From NCBI GenBank assembly GCA_035761805.1, contig DASTQL010000141.1, positions 45,681 through 109,680 of the forward strand: 64,000 nt of DNA. The letters are read 5' to 3'. Position 1 is the first letter of the stretch; every line of letters starts with the position of its first letter. The stretch comes from DASTQL01 sp035761805 (lineage in GTDB: Bacteria; Actinomycetota; Actinomycetes; Jiangellales; Jiangellaceae). Below the pieces are notes generated by a model. The model did not search any database and was not told the DNA's origin. It saw only the letters and a list, made by a program, of their open reading frames with translations. Of the stretch, positions 53,970 through 61,585 are shown one piece after another. The position numbers were made by a program, and so were the translations under genes.

Positions 53970-54417
53970 AAGGGCGTCACGACAGGGGGAGTCGGGCATA
54001 CCTTCCCCCACTACCTCAGCTGCTACGCCGACGCACTCACCGCGAACGGCGTCGGGCACCACGTCTACGACGTCGATGCGCGCGAGAGCTGGGCTGGACG
54101 CCGGGGAACGCCTCCCGGCTCGCCCTGGACCAGCTGCTGGCGGTCCGCGACTTCCTGAACGAGGGCGAGCCGCGTCCTCTACACGGGTCCGTGGGCGGGC
54201 AGCCAGTACACGCGGAACGTCGGTCGGCAGGTCTAGACCCCATCGCTGCGAACCAGCAGTGGACGTCCAGTCCTGAGGTCCTGCAACGCTGCCGGTTCCT
54301 GGCCGATCCGGCGACTACTGGCACGGTGCCTACCTGCTCGTCGACAACGGCGGGGCGGAGGGCCCTGGCGCCCTCCCCTCCGACGTCACCGGCGTCGACG
54401 ATCCGTTCACGGGCTGA
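53970..54417 (+). pseudogene. Frame-broken relic of an M14 carboxypeptidase C-terminal region
   Basis: Pieces in three frames match, in order, the C-terminal part of the intact M14 protein at 61586. HYLSCYADALTANGVGHHVYDVDA (about 53,999-54,085, frame shared with 53955) pairs with TANYLEYYEKAVADAGRTANVWDVDA. RDFLNEGE (another frame) pairs with RAYLNEGG. RVLYTGPWAG (third frame, from 54172) pairs with KLLYTGQWAG and ends at TAG 54234. DYWHGAYLLVDNGG through DVTGVDDPFTG (54313-54417) pairs with QYWLGSYIY and DVLGVSDPYDG. The N-terminal catalytic domain is absent. Confidence 0.7.
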
Positions 54418-54603
54418 TTGGGAGTTCGATGCCCCCGCATCCCGTTCCAAGACCACAGCAACGCGGCGTCGTCACCAGCGGCATCCTGCCGACCGGTGAC
54501 TTCCCGCGGTACCGTTCGAGCCGCACACCCGCACGATCACCGTGCCGGCGGGCGGGGCAGGACTGTCGTGCTGGACCTCGTACTGACCGGTCCGCCGACG
54601 GCG

Positions 54604-54635
54604 GGGCGGCACCGAGGTATCACCCGGTGCCGCCC
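54604..54635. terminator. Strong hairpin after the M14 relic
   Basis: GGGCGGCACCG and CGGTGCCGCCC form a perfect 11-bp stem with a 10-base loop. It lies between the relic and the next gene and may be the old terminator, or a leader structure of the next gene. Confidence 0.55.
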
Positions 54636-54643
54636 GTCGCTCC

Positions 54644-54672
54644 TCCCAGCAGCGCATCCGATCGCTGGGAGG
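54644..54672 (+). promoter_or_regulatory. Ribosome site partly inside a hairpin
   Basis: TCCCAGC (54644-54650) pairs with GCTGGGA (54664-54670). The Shine-Dalgarno GGGAGG is at 54667-54672, so part of it would be hidden in the stem just before the ATG at 54679. Confidence 0.4.
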
Positions 54673-54678
54673 TCCGCC

Positions 54679-55275
54679 ATGACTGCGGTGTCGCTCGAAC
54701 CGGTCCAGACGCCCGCGCTCGTCGAGCGGCTGATGGCCCCCACGCAGCAACGACTGATCGGCATCGGCAACGCCCTCGCCGGCATCGTCGCCCTGGTGGC
54801 CCTGGTCTGGACCTACGGACTGGCCGAGCAGATGGTGGCCGCGCAGGAGGGGACGGCCCCGGGCGAGATCGCGACCCGCACGATCTCGTGGTGGGGACCG
54901 AGCTTCTCCATCACGCTGGCGACCAGCCTGGTCGTCGTCGGCGCCGCTGCGGGCTTCGTCGGCAGCGTGGTGCAGCAGAGCATCGTCTTCGCCAGCCGGG
55001 CCGGCCAGCAGACGCTCGAGCGCGGCTACCTGTGGTGGTACGTGCTCCGACCGGTGTGGTCCGCGCTGCTCGGCGGCGTCGTGGTCCTCACCGTCAACGC
55101 GGGCCTGGTCAGCATCGGCGACGACACCACCTCGGCCGCCGGGGTGACCGTCCTGGTGACCGCCGCGGCAGTGGCCGGGCTCTTCACCGACCAGGCGATG
55201 CAGCGCCTCAGGTCGGTGCTCGGCGCGAGCGACCCCTCCACGCTGACCACGGACCAGCCGACGCCCGAGGGCTGA
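54679..55275 (+). CDS. Four-helix membrane protein of unknown function
   Basis: The 198-residue product has about four transmembrane helices (~26-45, 72-98, 118-137, 148-165), with a central WWYVLRPVWSALLGG segment between the second pair and a short hydrophilic C-terminus. ATG 54679 follows GGGAGG at 6 bases. The family is not recognised. It stands between the M14 relic and the hydantoinase genes without overlap, so it is probably a single-gene unit. Confidence 0.7.
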   Translation: MTAVSLEPVQTPALVERLMAPTQQRLIGIGNALAGIVALVALVWTYGLAEQMVAAQEGTAPGEIATRTISWWGPSFSITLATSLVVVGAAAGFVGSVVQQSIVFASRAGQQTLERGYLWWYVLRPVWSALLGGVVVLTVNAGLVSIGDDTTSAAGVTVLVTAAAVAGLFTDQAMQRLRSVLGASDPSTLTTDQPTPEG

Positions 55276-55355
55276 TTCCCCCCATCCCTGCCCGCACGGC
55301 ATGATCCAGCTTCAGCAAGGCACGGACCGGATCGGTGGGCGGGCGGGAGTCTGGC

Positions 55356-57356
55356 ATGGACGCGCGAGGGGTCGGGCTCGGCGTCGACGTCGGCGGCACC
55401 TTCACCGACCTCGTCGCGATCCAGGACGGCCGGCTCGTCACCGCCAAGGTGCCGTCCACGCCACGGGACCAGTCGACCGGCGTCATCGCTGCCGTCGACT
55501 CCGCGGCGCTGGAGCCCGCCGCCGTCACGGTCTTCGCCCACGGCTCCACGGTCGCGACCAACGCCCTGCTCGAGCGCCGGGGTGGCCGCACGGCGCTGGT
55601 GACGACGTCCGGTTTCCGCGACGTCCTCGAGATCGGTCGTCAGAACCGGCCGTCCCTCTACGACCTCACCGCCCAGCGCCCGCCCCCGCTGGTCCCGCGT
55701 GAGCTGCGGTTCACCGTACGGGAGCGGATGGGACCCGACGGTGTCGTCCGGCCGCTCGACGAGGACGACCTGAACCGGGTGGTCCGACAGCTGGTCGACG
55801 CCCAGGTCGACGCGGTGGCCGTCTGCCTGCTCTTCGGCTTCCTGCACCCCGGCCACGAGCGGCAGGTCGGTGATCGGATCCGGGCCGCCCTTCCCGACGT
55901 CCCTGTGTCGCTCGCCAGCGACCTGCTCCCCGAGTTCCGCGAGTACGAGCGCACCGCGACGGTCACGGCCGACGCCTACTTGGCCCCGCGGCTGGCCGCG
56001 TATCTCGGCCGGCTCGACGACCGGACCCGGGACCACGGCCTGACCTCCCCGCTGGTGATGCAGTCCTCGGGCGGTGTCATCGACGTCGGGACTGCCGCGG
56101 AGCACCCCGCCCGCTGCGTGCTCTCGGGCCCGGCCGCAGGAGTCGTGGGCGCCTCGTACGTGGCCGGCCTGTCGGGCTACCGTGACCTGCTGACCTTCGA
56201 CATGGGCGGGACGAGCACCGACGTGGCACCCGTCGTGGACGGGGCGGTCCAGACGACGACCGAGTCCGTGGTCGCCGGTGTGCCGCTGAAGCTGCCGATG
56301 GTGGATGTCCACACGGTGAGCGCCGGTGGCGGGTCCGTCGCCTGGGTGGACGAGGGCGGCGTCCTGCGGGTCGGCCCACACTCCGCCGGCGCGGACCCTG
56401 GCCCCGCCGCGTACGGGATGGGTGGCACGGAGCCCACGGTCACCGACGCGGACCTGCTGCTCGGCTGCCTGGCGGACGGGACGACCCTCGGCGGGCAGGT
56501 CACGCTCTCACTCGACCGCGCCAGGCAGGCCCTGCAGGAGCTCGGCTGCCGGCTCGGGCTCTCCCCCGAGGACGCCGCCCTCGGCGTCGCCCGAGTGGCA
56601 ACGACCGAGATGGTGCGAGCGCTGCGCGTGATCAGCATCGAGCGTGGCCTGGACCCGCGCGACTTCGCCCTCGTCGCGTTCGGCGGCGCAGGTGGCATGC
56701 ATGCCTGCGCCATGGCGGAGGAGCTCGGTGTTCGCACGGTGCTGCTGCCGCGTGCGGCAGGGGTCCTGAGCGCGCTCGGGCTCGCACTGTCGGACATCCG
56801 GCGCGACTACGTCGCCCCGCTGCTGGGCCGGGTCGACGAGCTCGACCCCGAGACCCTCCGGGAGGCCTGGACGGGCCTCGCCCGACGGGCAAGGGAGGAG
56901 CTGGCGCCGCTGGGCGACCCCCGCACCGAGCGGCTCGCGGATCTCCGCTACCGCGGCCAGTCCTACGAGCTGGTCGTCGGCGGCGAGACGCCGGACGAGC
57001 TGGCCCGGGTCTTCCACGACACCCACCAGCGCCGCTACGGCCACCACGACGCCGCCGAGGTGGTGGAGATCGTCGGCTTGCGTCTGGTGGCGACGGTCGC
57101 CGGCGAGAAGCCGGACGTGGTCGAGCCCGATCCGGCCACGCGCGACACGCGTACCGGGCACCGTCGCGTACTGCTCGAGGAGGGTCCCGTCGGCGCCGAA
57201 GTCCACGACCGTTCCCTGATGGGTCGTGGGAGCACCGTCGCGGGGCCGGCCGTCGTCGAGCTCGCCGAGGCCACCTGGCTGGTGCGGCCCGGCTGGCGAG
57301 GAAGCGTCGACGGCGTCGGCACGCTGGTGCTGTCCCGGCAGGAGGCGGACCGGTGA
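55356..57356 (+). CDS. hyuA: Hydantoinase/oxoprolinase family, subunit A
   Basis: The 666-residue ASKHA-type ATPase subunit belongs to the N-methylhydantoinase/acetone carboxylase/5-oxoprolinase group. The phosphate loop GVDVGGTFTDLVAI is at the N-terminus, followed by FAHGSTVATNALLERRGGRTALVTT, LTFDMGGTSTDVAPV and FGGAGGMHACAMAEELG. It works with subunit B, encoded next, in ATP-dependent opening of a cyclic amide. ATG 55356 follows GGGAGT and is preferred to GTG 55335. No racemase or carbamoylase is adjacent, so the substrate is open. Confidence 0.92.
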   Translation: MDARGVGLGVDVGGTFTDLVAIQDGRLVTAKVPSTPRDQSTGVIAAVDSAALEPAAVTVFAHGSTVATNALLERRGGRTALVTTSGFRDVLEIGRQNRPSLYDLTAQRPPPLVPRELRFTVRERMGPDGVVRPLDEDDLNRVVRQLVDAQVDAVAVCLLFGFLHPGHERQVGDRIRAALPDVPVSLASDLLPEFREYERTATVTADAYLAPRLAAYLGRLDDRTRDHGLTSPLVMQSSGGVIDVGTAAEHPARCVLSGPAAGVVGASYVAGLSGYRDLLTFDMGGTSTDVAPVVDGAVQTTTESVVAGVPLKLPMVDVHTVSAGGGSVAWVDEGGVLRVGPHSAGADPGPAAYGMGGTEPTVTDADLLLGCLADGTTLGGQVTLSLDRARQALQELGCRLGLSPEDAALGVARVATTEMVRALRVISIERGLDPRDFALVAFGGAGGMHACAMAEELGVRTVLLPRAAGVLSALGLALSDIRRDYVAPLLGRVDELDPETLREAWTGLARRAREELAPLGDPRTERLADLRYRGQSYELVVGGETPDELARVFHDTHQRRYGHHDAAEVVEIVGLRLVATVAGEKPDVVEPDPATRDTRTGHRRVLLEEGPVGAEVHDRSLMGRGSTVAGPAVVELAEATWLVRPGWRGSVDGVGTLVLSRQEADR

Positions 57357-58891
57357 GCCTCGACCCGGTGACGATTTCGGTGATGCGCAGCGCCCTCGCC
57401 GGCGTGGCCGAGGAGATGGGGTCGGTCCTCGTCCGCAGTGGCTACTCCTCCAACATCAAGGAGCGCCGCGACTGCTCGGCCGCACTCTTCGACGCGCGGG
57501 GCCGCCTGGTGGCCCAGGCCGAGCACATCCCCGTCCACCTCGGCGCGATGCCCGAGTCGGTGGCCGCGGCGATGGCCCGCAACCCCCGACCCGGAGACGT
57601 CTTCGTCCTCAACGACCCCTACACGGGCGGCACCCACCTGCCGGACATCACCCTGGTCTCCCCCGTGACCATCGCCGACCGCACCGTCGCCTTCGCCGTC
57701 ACGCGCGCCCACCACTCCGACATCGGCGGCATGGTGCCCGGCTCGATGCCGAGCGGTAGCCGCGACCTCTGGCAGGAGGGCCTGGTCATTCCGCCCGTAC
57801 GGCTCGTTCGTGAGGGGCAGCTGGACGAGGACCTCTTCGCGCTGATCCTGGCCAACTCCCGTACGCCGCGGCTGCGCCGAGGGGACTTCCGCGCCCAGCT
57901 GGCGGCGAACGGTCTCGCCGGCGAGCGCCTCGCCGAGCTGGCTGACCGCCGCGGGCTCGGCGTGCTCCTGGCGTCGTTCGACGAGGTGCTCGCGTACGGG
58001 GAACGCCGTGCCCGTGAGGCGCTGCGGGCGCTGCCGGACGGCACCTACCGTTCGAAGGGAGAGCTGGAAGGTGACGGCGTGACCGATGACGACATCCGGA
58101 TCGAGGTGGCGGTCACGGTCGACGGGGAACACCTGCTCGTCGACCTCACCGGGACGTCGGACGCCGTGGCGGGCAACGTGAACTGCCCGCTCGCCGTGAC
58201 CCGCTCGGCCTGCTATTTCGCCTTGCGGGTGCTACTCCCCGACGACGTCCCGGCGAACGCCGGCACCTATGTGCCGCTCGAGATCGTCGCCCCCGAGGGG
58301 TCGCTGGTGAACGCCCGGCCGCCGCACGCGGTGGTCGCCGGCAACGTCGAGACGAGCCAGCGGGTCGCGGACACCGTGCTGGCTGCCCTTGCCGAGGTGG
58401 CCGACCTCCCCGCGGCCGGTCAGGGGACCATGAACAACGTCGTCATCGGCGGTTACGGGTGGACCTACTACGAGACCGTCGCCGGCGGTCAGGGGGCCTC
58501 GTCCCGCGGGCCGGGGCCGAGCGGCGTTCACGTCGGCATGACCAACACCCTGAACACCCCGGTGGAGGCGCTCGAGCTCGAGTACCCGATGCGGGTCGAG
58601 CGCTACGAGCTCGCCGACGGGTCGGGGGGCGACGGCCTGCACCGCGGTGGCGACGGCGTGGTCCGGTCCATCCGCGTGCTCGAGCCGGCCACGGTCTCGC
58701 TGCTCACCGACCGGCGCCGCCATGCCCCCGCCGGTGCCCATGGGGGCGGCCCCGGCACACCAGGCCGCAACGTGGTCGGCGAGCCCGGCCGGGAGGTCGA
58801 GCTGCCGCCGAAGACCACGCGCCAGCTCGACGCCGGAGAGGTCGTCACCGTCGTGACGCCCGGGGGTGGCGGGTGGGGGTCGGTGGGCTGA
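57353..58891 (+). CDS. hyuB: Hydantoinase/oxoprolinase family, subunit B
   Basis: The 512-residue partner of HyuA contains GSVLVRSGYSSNIKERRDCSAALFDARGRLVAQAEHIPVHLGAMP and DVFVLNDPYTGGTHLPDITLVSPV. AHHSDIGGMVPGSMPSGS and GTSDAVAGNVNCPLAVTRSACYFALR follow, all typical of the B subunit. GTG 57353 overlaps the hyuA stop by 4 bases, giving coupled synthesis of the complex. The family length is normal. Confidence 0.93.
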   Translation: MSLDPVTISVMRSALAGVAEEMGSVLVRSGYSSNIKERRDCSAALFDARGRLVAQAEHIPVHLGAMPESVAAAMARNPRPGDVFVLNDPYTGGTHLPDITLVSPVTIADRTVAFAVTRAHHSDIGGMVPGSMPSGSRDLWQEGLVIPPVRLVREGQLDEDLFALILANSRTPRLRRGDFRAQLAANGLAGERLAELADRRGLGVLLASFDEVLAYGERRAREALRALPDGTYRSKGELEGDGVTDDDIRIEVAVTVDGEHLLVDLTGTSDAVAGNVNCPLAVTRSACYFALRVLLPDDVPANAGTYVPLEIVAPEGSLVNARPPHAVVAGNVETSQRVADTVLAALAEVADLPAAGQGTMNNVVIGGYGWTYYETVAGGQGASSRGPGPSGVHVGMTNTLNTPVEALELEYPMRVERYELADGSGGDGLHRGGDGVVRSIRVLEPATVSLLTDRRRHAPAGAHGGGPGTPGRNVVGEPGREVELPPKTTRQLDAGEVVTVVTPGGGGWGSVG

Positions 58892-58903
58892 AGTGCCGGT
58901 GCG

Positions 58904-59515
58904 TCACTCCAGCGCGAACGACCCGGTGACGATCTCGCCAGCCGGCTCGTAGACACCCATCAGGACCCCGGTCGTGGACACCGAGCTGTCCACGAGCCGC
59001 AGCCCTGCTGGGAGGGTGCCTTCGGCGAAGAGGCGCTTGCCGGACCCGATGACGAGAGGGAAGACCATGAGGCGGAACTGGTCGACGAGCCCGTGGCGCA
59101 GCAGGGTCTGGACGAGGTTCCCGCTGCCGTGGACCTGCAGCTCCGGACCCTCCTCCGCCTTGAGCGCTGCGACCCCCTCGGCCACGTCCCCGTCGATCAG
59201 CACGGAGTTGCTCCACTCCAGCGCGGGCCGTCCCCGCGACGCCACGTACTTGGTGGCGTCGTTGAGCGGCTTGCCCCCGGCCTCCTCGGGTGCATTCGGC
59301 CAGTGGGCGGCAAAGATGTCGTAGGTCTTGCGTCCGAGCACGAGGTCGAAGGGCCGGCTCATCGCGTCGTCCATGAAGCGCCCCATCGGTTCGTCCCAGT
59401 AGTTCACCGACCAGCCGCCGTAGGTGAAACCACCGCTGTCGTCCTCGCCGGGTCCGCCCGGGGCCTGCATGACCCCGTCGAGGGTGAGGAACGTGTTCAC
59501 GATCAGCTTTCTCAT
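58904..59515 (-). CDS. Dihydrofolate reductase-family protein (RibD C-terminal-like)
   Basis: The 203-residue product has the RibD-C/DHFR-like fold common in actinobacteria: [58 protein letters not shown] with [14 protein letters not shown], and [15 protein letters not shown]. This is the small YyaP/YwjB-type group, not the essential folA type, and its substrate is unknown. ATG 59515 follows GGGGATCAGAG. It is convergent with hyuB, 12 bases away. Confidence 0.85.
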   Translation of the reverse strand: MRKLIVNTFLTLDGVMQAPGGPGEDDSGGFTYGGWSVNYWDEPMGRFMDDAMSRPFDLVLGRKTYDIFAAHWPNAPEEAGGKPLNDATKYVASRGRPALEWSNSVLIDGDVAEGVAALKAEEGPELQVHGSGNLVQTLLRHGLVDQFRLMVFPLVIGSGKRLFAEGTLPAGLRLVDSSVSTTGVLMGVYEPAGEIVTGSFALE

Positions 59516-59639
59516 CTCTGATCCCCTATCGAAGGAGGGTCGGTCTGGAAGGCAACCACCGCTGGAGGGGAGACACCCAGGCAGGACGGAACTCATCGCA
59601 CACGCCGGGGGCGCTCCCCCGTCGGAGTCGATGCTGCCA

Positions 59640-59790
59640 GCGGGAGGCCGCCGCGTACTCGGGAGGCCCCCGGTAGGGGACGACGTCGATGATCGCCGGG
59701 GCGAGCGACTCGGCGAGGAGCACGCTGCCCGTCAGGTGCGAACTCGGCGTGCACCACGTTGGAAGCTCGTCGTCCCAGGCCGCCCACCCA
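59640..59790 (-). pseudogene. Probable relic of a TIGR02569-type phosphotransferase-like gene
   Basis: In the 421-bp gap 59516-59936 the minus strand can be read as [20 protein letters not shown] followed by [13 protein letters not shown]. This recalls the HGDLTGNVLF...AVIDFSPYWRPPEYA segment I remember from the actinobacterial APH-like family TIGR02569. No start or flanking domain is preserved, the key HGD is degraded to SSH, and the frame soon becomes unrelated. It is read as a decayed fragment. The remainder of the gap shows nothing recognisable apart from the promoter of the next gene. Confidence 0.4.
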
Positions 59791-59923
59791 CCCATCGACC
59801 ACAACCCCGTACGGCCGGGCACCGGACGACTGATCCGGAACCCCTCCCCGGAAGGTCGCTCAGCAGCGAGTCCGAACGCGGCCAGCACGTCTCGGCCTGG
59901 GAGCGCACAGAGATCGCGGCGGG

Positions 59924-59929
59924 TATGTT
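59924..59929 (+). promoter_or_regulatory. -10 element (TATGTT) of the 59937 gene
   Basis: TATGTT ends 7 bases before GTG 59937 and overlaps the alternative ATG at 59925. The spacing suggests a leaderless transcript starting at the GTG. Confidence 0.45.
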
Positions 59930-59936
59930 CCCGAGC

Positions 59937-61232
59937 GTGGCGCATGACCCGTCGGCCACCCAACCCGGTGGACAAGGCTCGGTCGTCTTCACCGGCGCCA
60001 TCGGCGGCCTGGCCGGCGTCACGCTGGCCGCGCACAAGGGCGCCCGGGCAGCAGCCGCCGGCGCGGTGCTCGGGGCCGTCGGGCTCGGTGCGTCCGAGAC
60101 GGTCGCCCGGGCTCGGCAACGGCCCGGTGAGATCCCGCCGATCTGGCAGCGGATCGCGGTCAGCACCGCCCTGGCCGCGCCGCTCGGCTGGGTGGCAGGT
60201 CATCTCACCGGCGCAGGCCCCCTCCCGGTGGGCACGGTGACCGGGCTGGCCGTCGGCGCGCTCGGCCTGCGGCCCCAGAAGGTGGCGATGGGCCCGCTGG
60301 TGGGCGCCGCGGTCGGACGGGCCTACGCCTCCCGAAGCGGCGCCGTCCCGGCCTCGGTCGTGGCGAGCAGCACCGTGCTCACCTACCGGACCCTGTCGGC
60401 CCTGGTGTTCCGGGACCCCCAGGTCAGCCTGCTCGCGGAGCGGGTCCCGGCGGATGACCTGCCCTTCGTGGTGCCACTGGCGGCCAGGTCCCGGTACGTC
60501 GGCACCGGCTACGTACGGGAGTTGGCAGCCGCCTCGGGTGGCACGTACGTCGCCGACGCGAGAGACACCGGCATCATCGCGTCGCTGGACGAGCTGGCGG
60601 GACCGGACTTCGACCCCGAGGCGGTCGACCCTCGCGTACGCGAGTTCTACGAGCACACGACGCGATTCAGGCTCGACATCGTCCCCGAGTGGCGCCTGTG
60701 GGTGCGCCCGGGCTACCTGCTCTACCGGTCCCTGGTCGCCCGCCCGCTCGGGCAGGCCAGTGTCCCGATGAACCAGCGCGAGGCACTGCGCGGGGTCAGC
60801 AGCCGCATCGACCTGGTCGTCCCGACCTCGGACGACACCCCGACGGTGCGGGGGTGGATCCGGTCCTTCGCGGACGACGACGAGCCCATCTACGTCGGCA
60901 TCTACACCACGTACCGCCACGAGGACCGCGGGTACGTCAGCGTCGGCTTCCCGCTCCCGCAGGCGAGCTTCACAGCGACCCTTCGCCCACAGGCGCACGC
61001 AGGGGGCGGGCTGACCCTGACCAGCCGGGTCGACGACGGCCATGCTGGCCACTACCTGACGTACGTCGACCCGCAGACGGCGGAGCTCACCGCGCTGGCG
61101 GTCCACGGCTTCGCGGAGCACCTCGACGTCTACGTGGCGGACGGCGGGGTGCGGGCCGAGCACGCCTTCTGGGTGTTCGGCCTGCCGTTCCTGGTGCTGC
61201 GCTACCGCATCCGGTCCAGATCGACCGGGTGA
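59937..61232 (+). CDS. Alanine/glycine-rich membrane-associated protein, unknown
   Basis: The 431-residue product has an N-terminal Ala/Gly-rich half (~15-130) with several weakly hydrophobic helices ([48 protein letters not shown]) that may enter the membrane. The C-terminal half is soluble: [25 protein letters not shown], then a beta-rich part with [23 protein letters not shown] and [31 protein letters not shown] do not recognise the family. GTG 59937 is chosen from the TATGTT -10 at 7 bases; ATG 59925 is the alternative. Confidence 0.7.
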   Translation: MAHDPSATQPGGQGSVVFTGAIGGLAGVTLAAHKGARAAAAGAVLGAVGLGASETVARARQRPGEIPPIWQRIAVSTALAAPLGWVAGHLTGAGPLPVGTVTGLAVGALGLRPQKVAMGPLVGAAVGRAYASRSGAVPASVVASSTVLTYRTLSALVFRDPQVSLLAERVPADDLPFVVPLAARSRYVGTGYVRELAAASGGTYVADARDTGIIASLDELAGPDFDPEAVDPRVREFYEHTTRFRLDIVPEWRLWVRPGYLLYRSLVARPLGQASVPMNQREALRGVSSRIDLVVPTSDDTPTVRGWIRSFADDDEPIYVGIYTTYRHEDRGYVSVGFPLPQASFTATLRPQAHAGGGLTLTSRVDDGHAGHYLTYVDPQTAELTALAVHGFAEHLDVYVADGGVRAEHAFWVFGLPFLVLRYRIRSRSTG

Positions 61233-61271
61233 CCGTGTCGAGATCGGGGGTGCTCGGTCGACGCGTCGGCA

Positions 61272-61292
61272 GGACCCGGGCAGGCCGGGTCC
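61272..61292 (+). terminator. Hairpin terminator after the 59937 gene
   Basis: GGACCCGG-GCAGG-CCGGGTCC is a perfect 8-bp stem with a 5-base loop, 39 bases after the stop. Confidence 0.6.
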
Positions 61293-61358
61293 GACGTCGA
61301 TGAGAGGACGCGAATGCGCTTCCTGACCATGGTCATTTGCGCTTCCGCCTGCACCGAC

Positions 61359-61445
61359 TCACCACGTTCACCACCCCACTCGTGCCATCACGAAGCGGCG
61401 ACACGTCGACGCCTCGTGATCGCTCCACCGGTCTCGTGGTTGCCC
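61359..61445 (+). repeat. Dispersed palindromic intergenic repeat, copy C
   Basis: It starts with ACCACGTTCACCACCC (61361-61376) as in copies A and B. Its centre has near-complementary 17-base arms, ATCACGAAGCGGCGACA and CGTCGACGCCTCGTGAT, and it ends with GTCTCGTGGTTGCC. It is the only copy not in a convergent gap. Confidence 0.75.
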
Positions 61446-61461
61446 GGGGGCTGACTCTTGA

Positions 61462-61483
61462 TTTCTCGGCCATTCGCGAGAAA
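61462..61483. promoter_or_regulatory. Operator-like palindrome upstream of the M14 gene
   Basis: TTTCTCG and CGAGAAA are exact inverted repeats separated by 8 bases, in sequence less GC-rich than its surroundings. It is about 100 bases before the ATG and could bind a dimeric repressor. Confidence 0.45.
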
Positions 61484-61585
61484 GGTGTGGGGCGGTCGCC
61501 GCGCCTCCCACGCCCTTTCCGGGCCTCGGGATGGCGAGCCGAGCAGTGCGTACTGCCTGCGCGGCTGAGCGCCGAAGGAGGGACG

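Larger units (their letters stand above)
61233..61585. other. 353-bp intergenic region
   Basis: It contains in order the terminator at 61272-61292, repeat copy C at 61359-61445, an operator-like palindrome at 61462-61483 in a locally A+T-richer stretch, and the leader of the M14 gene. No credible coding sequence is seen. Confidence 0.6.
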
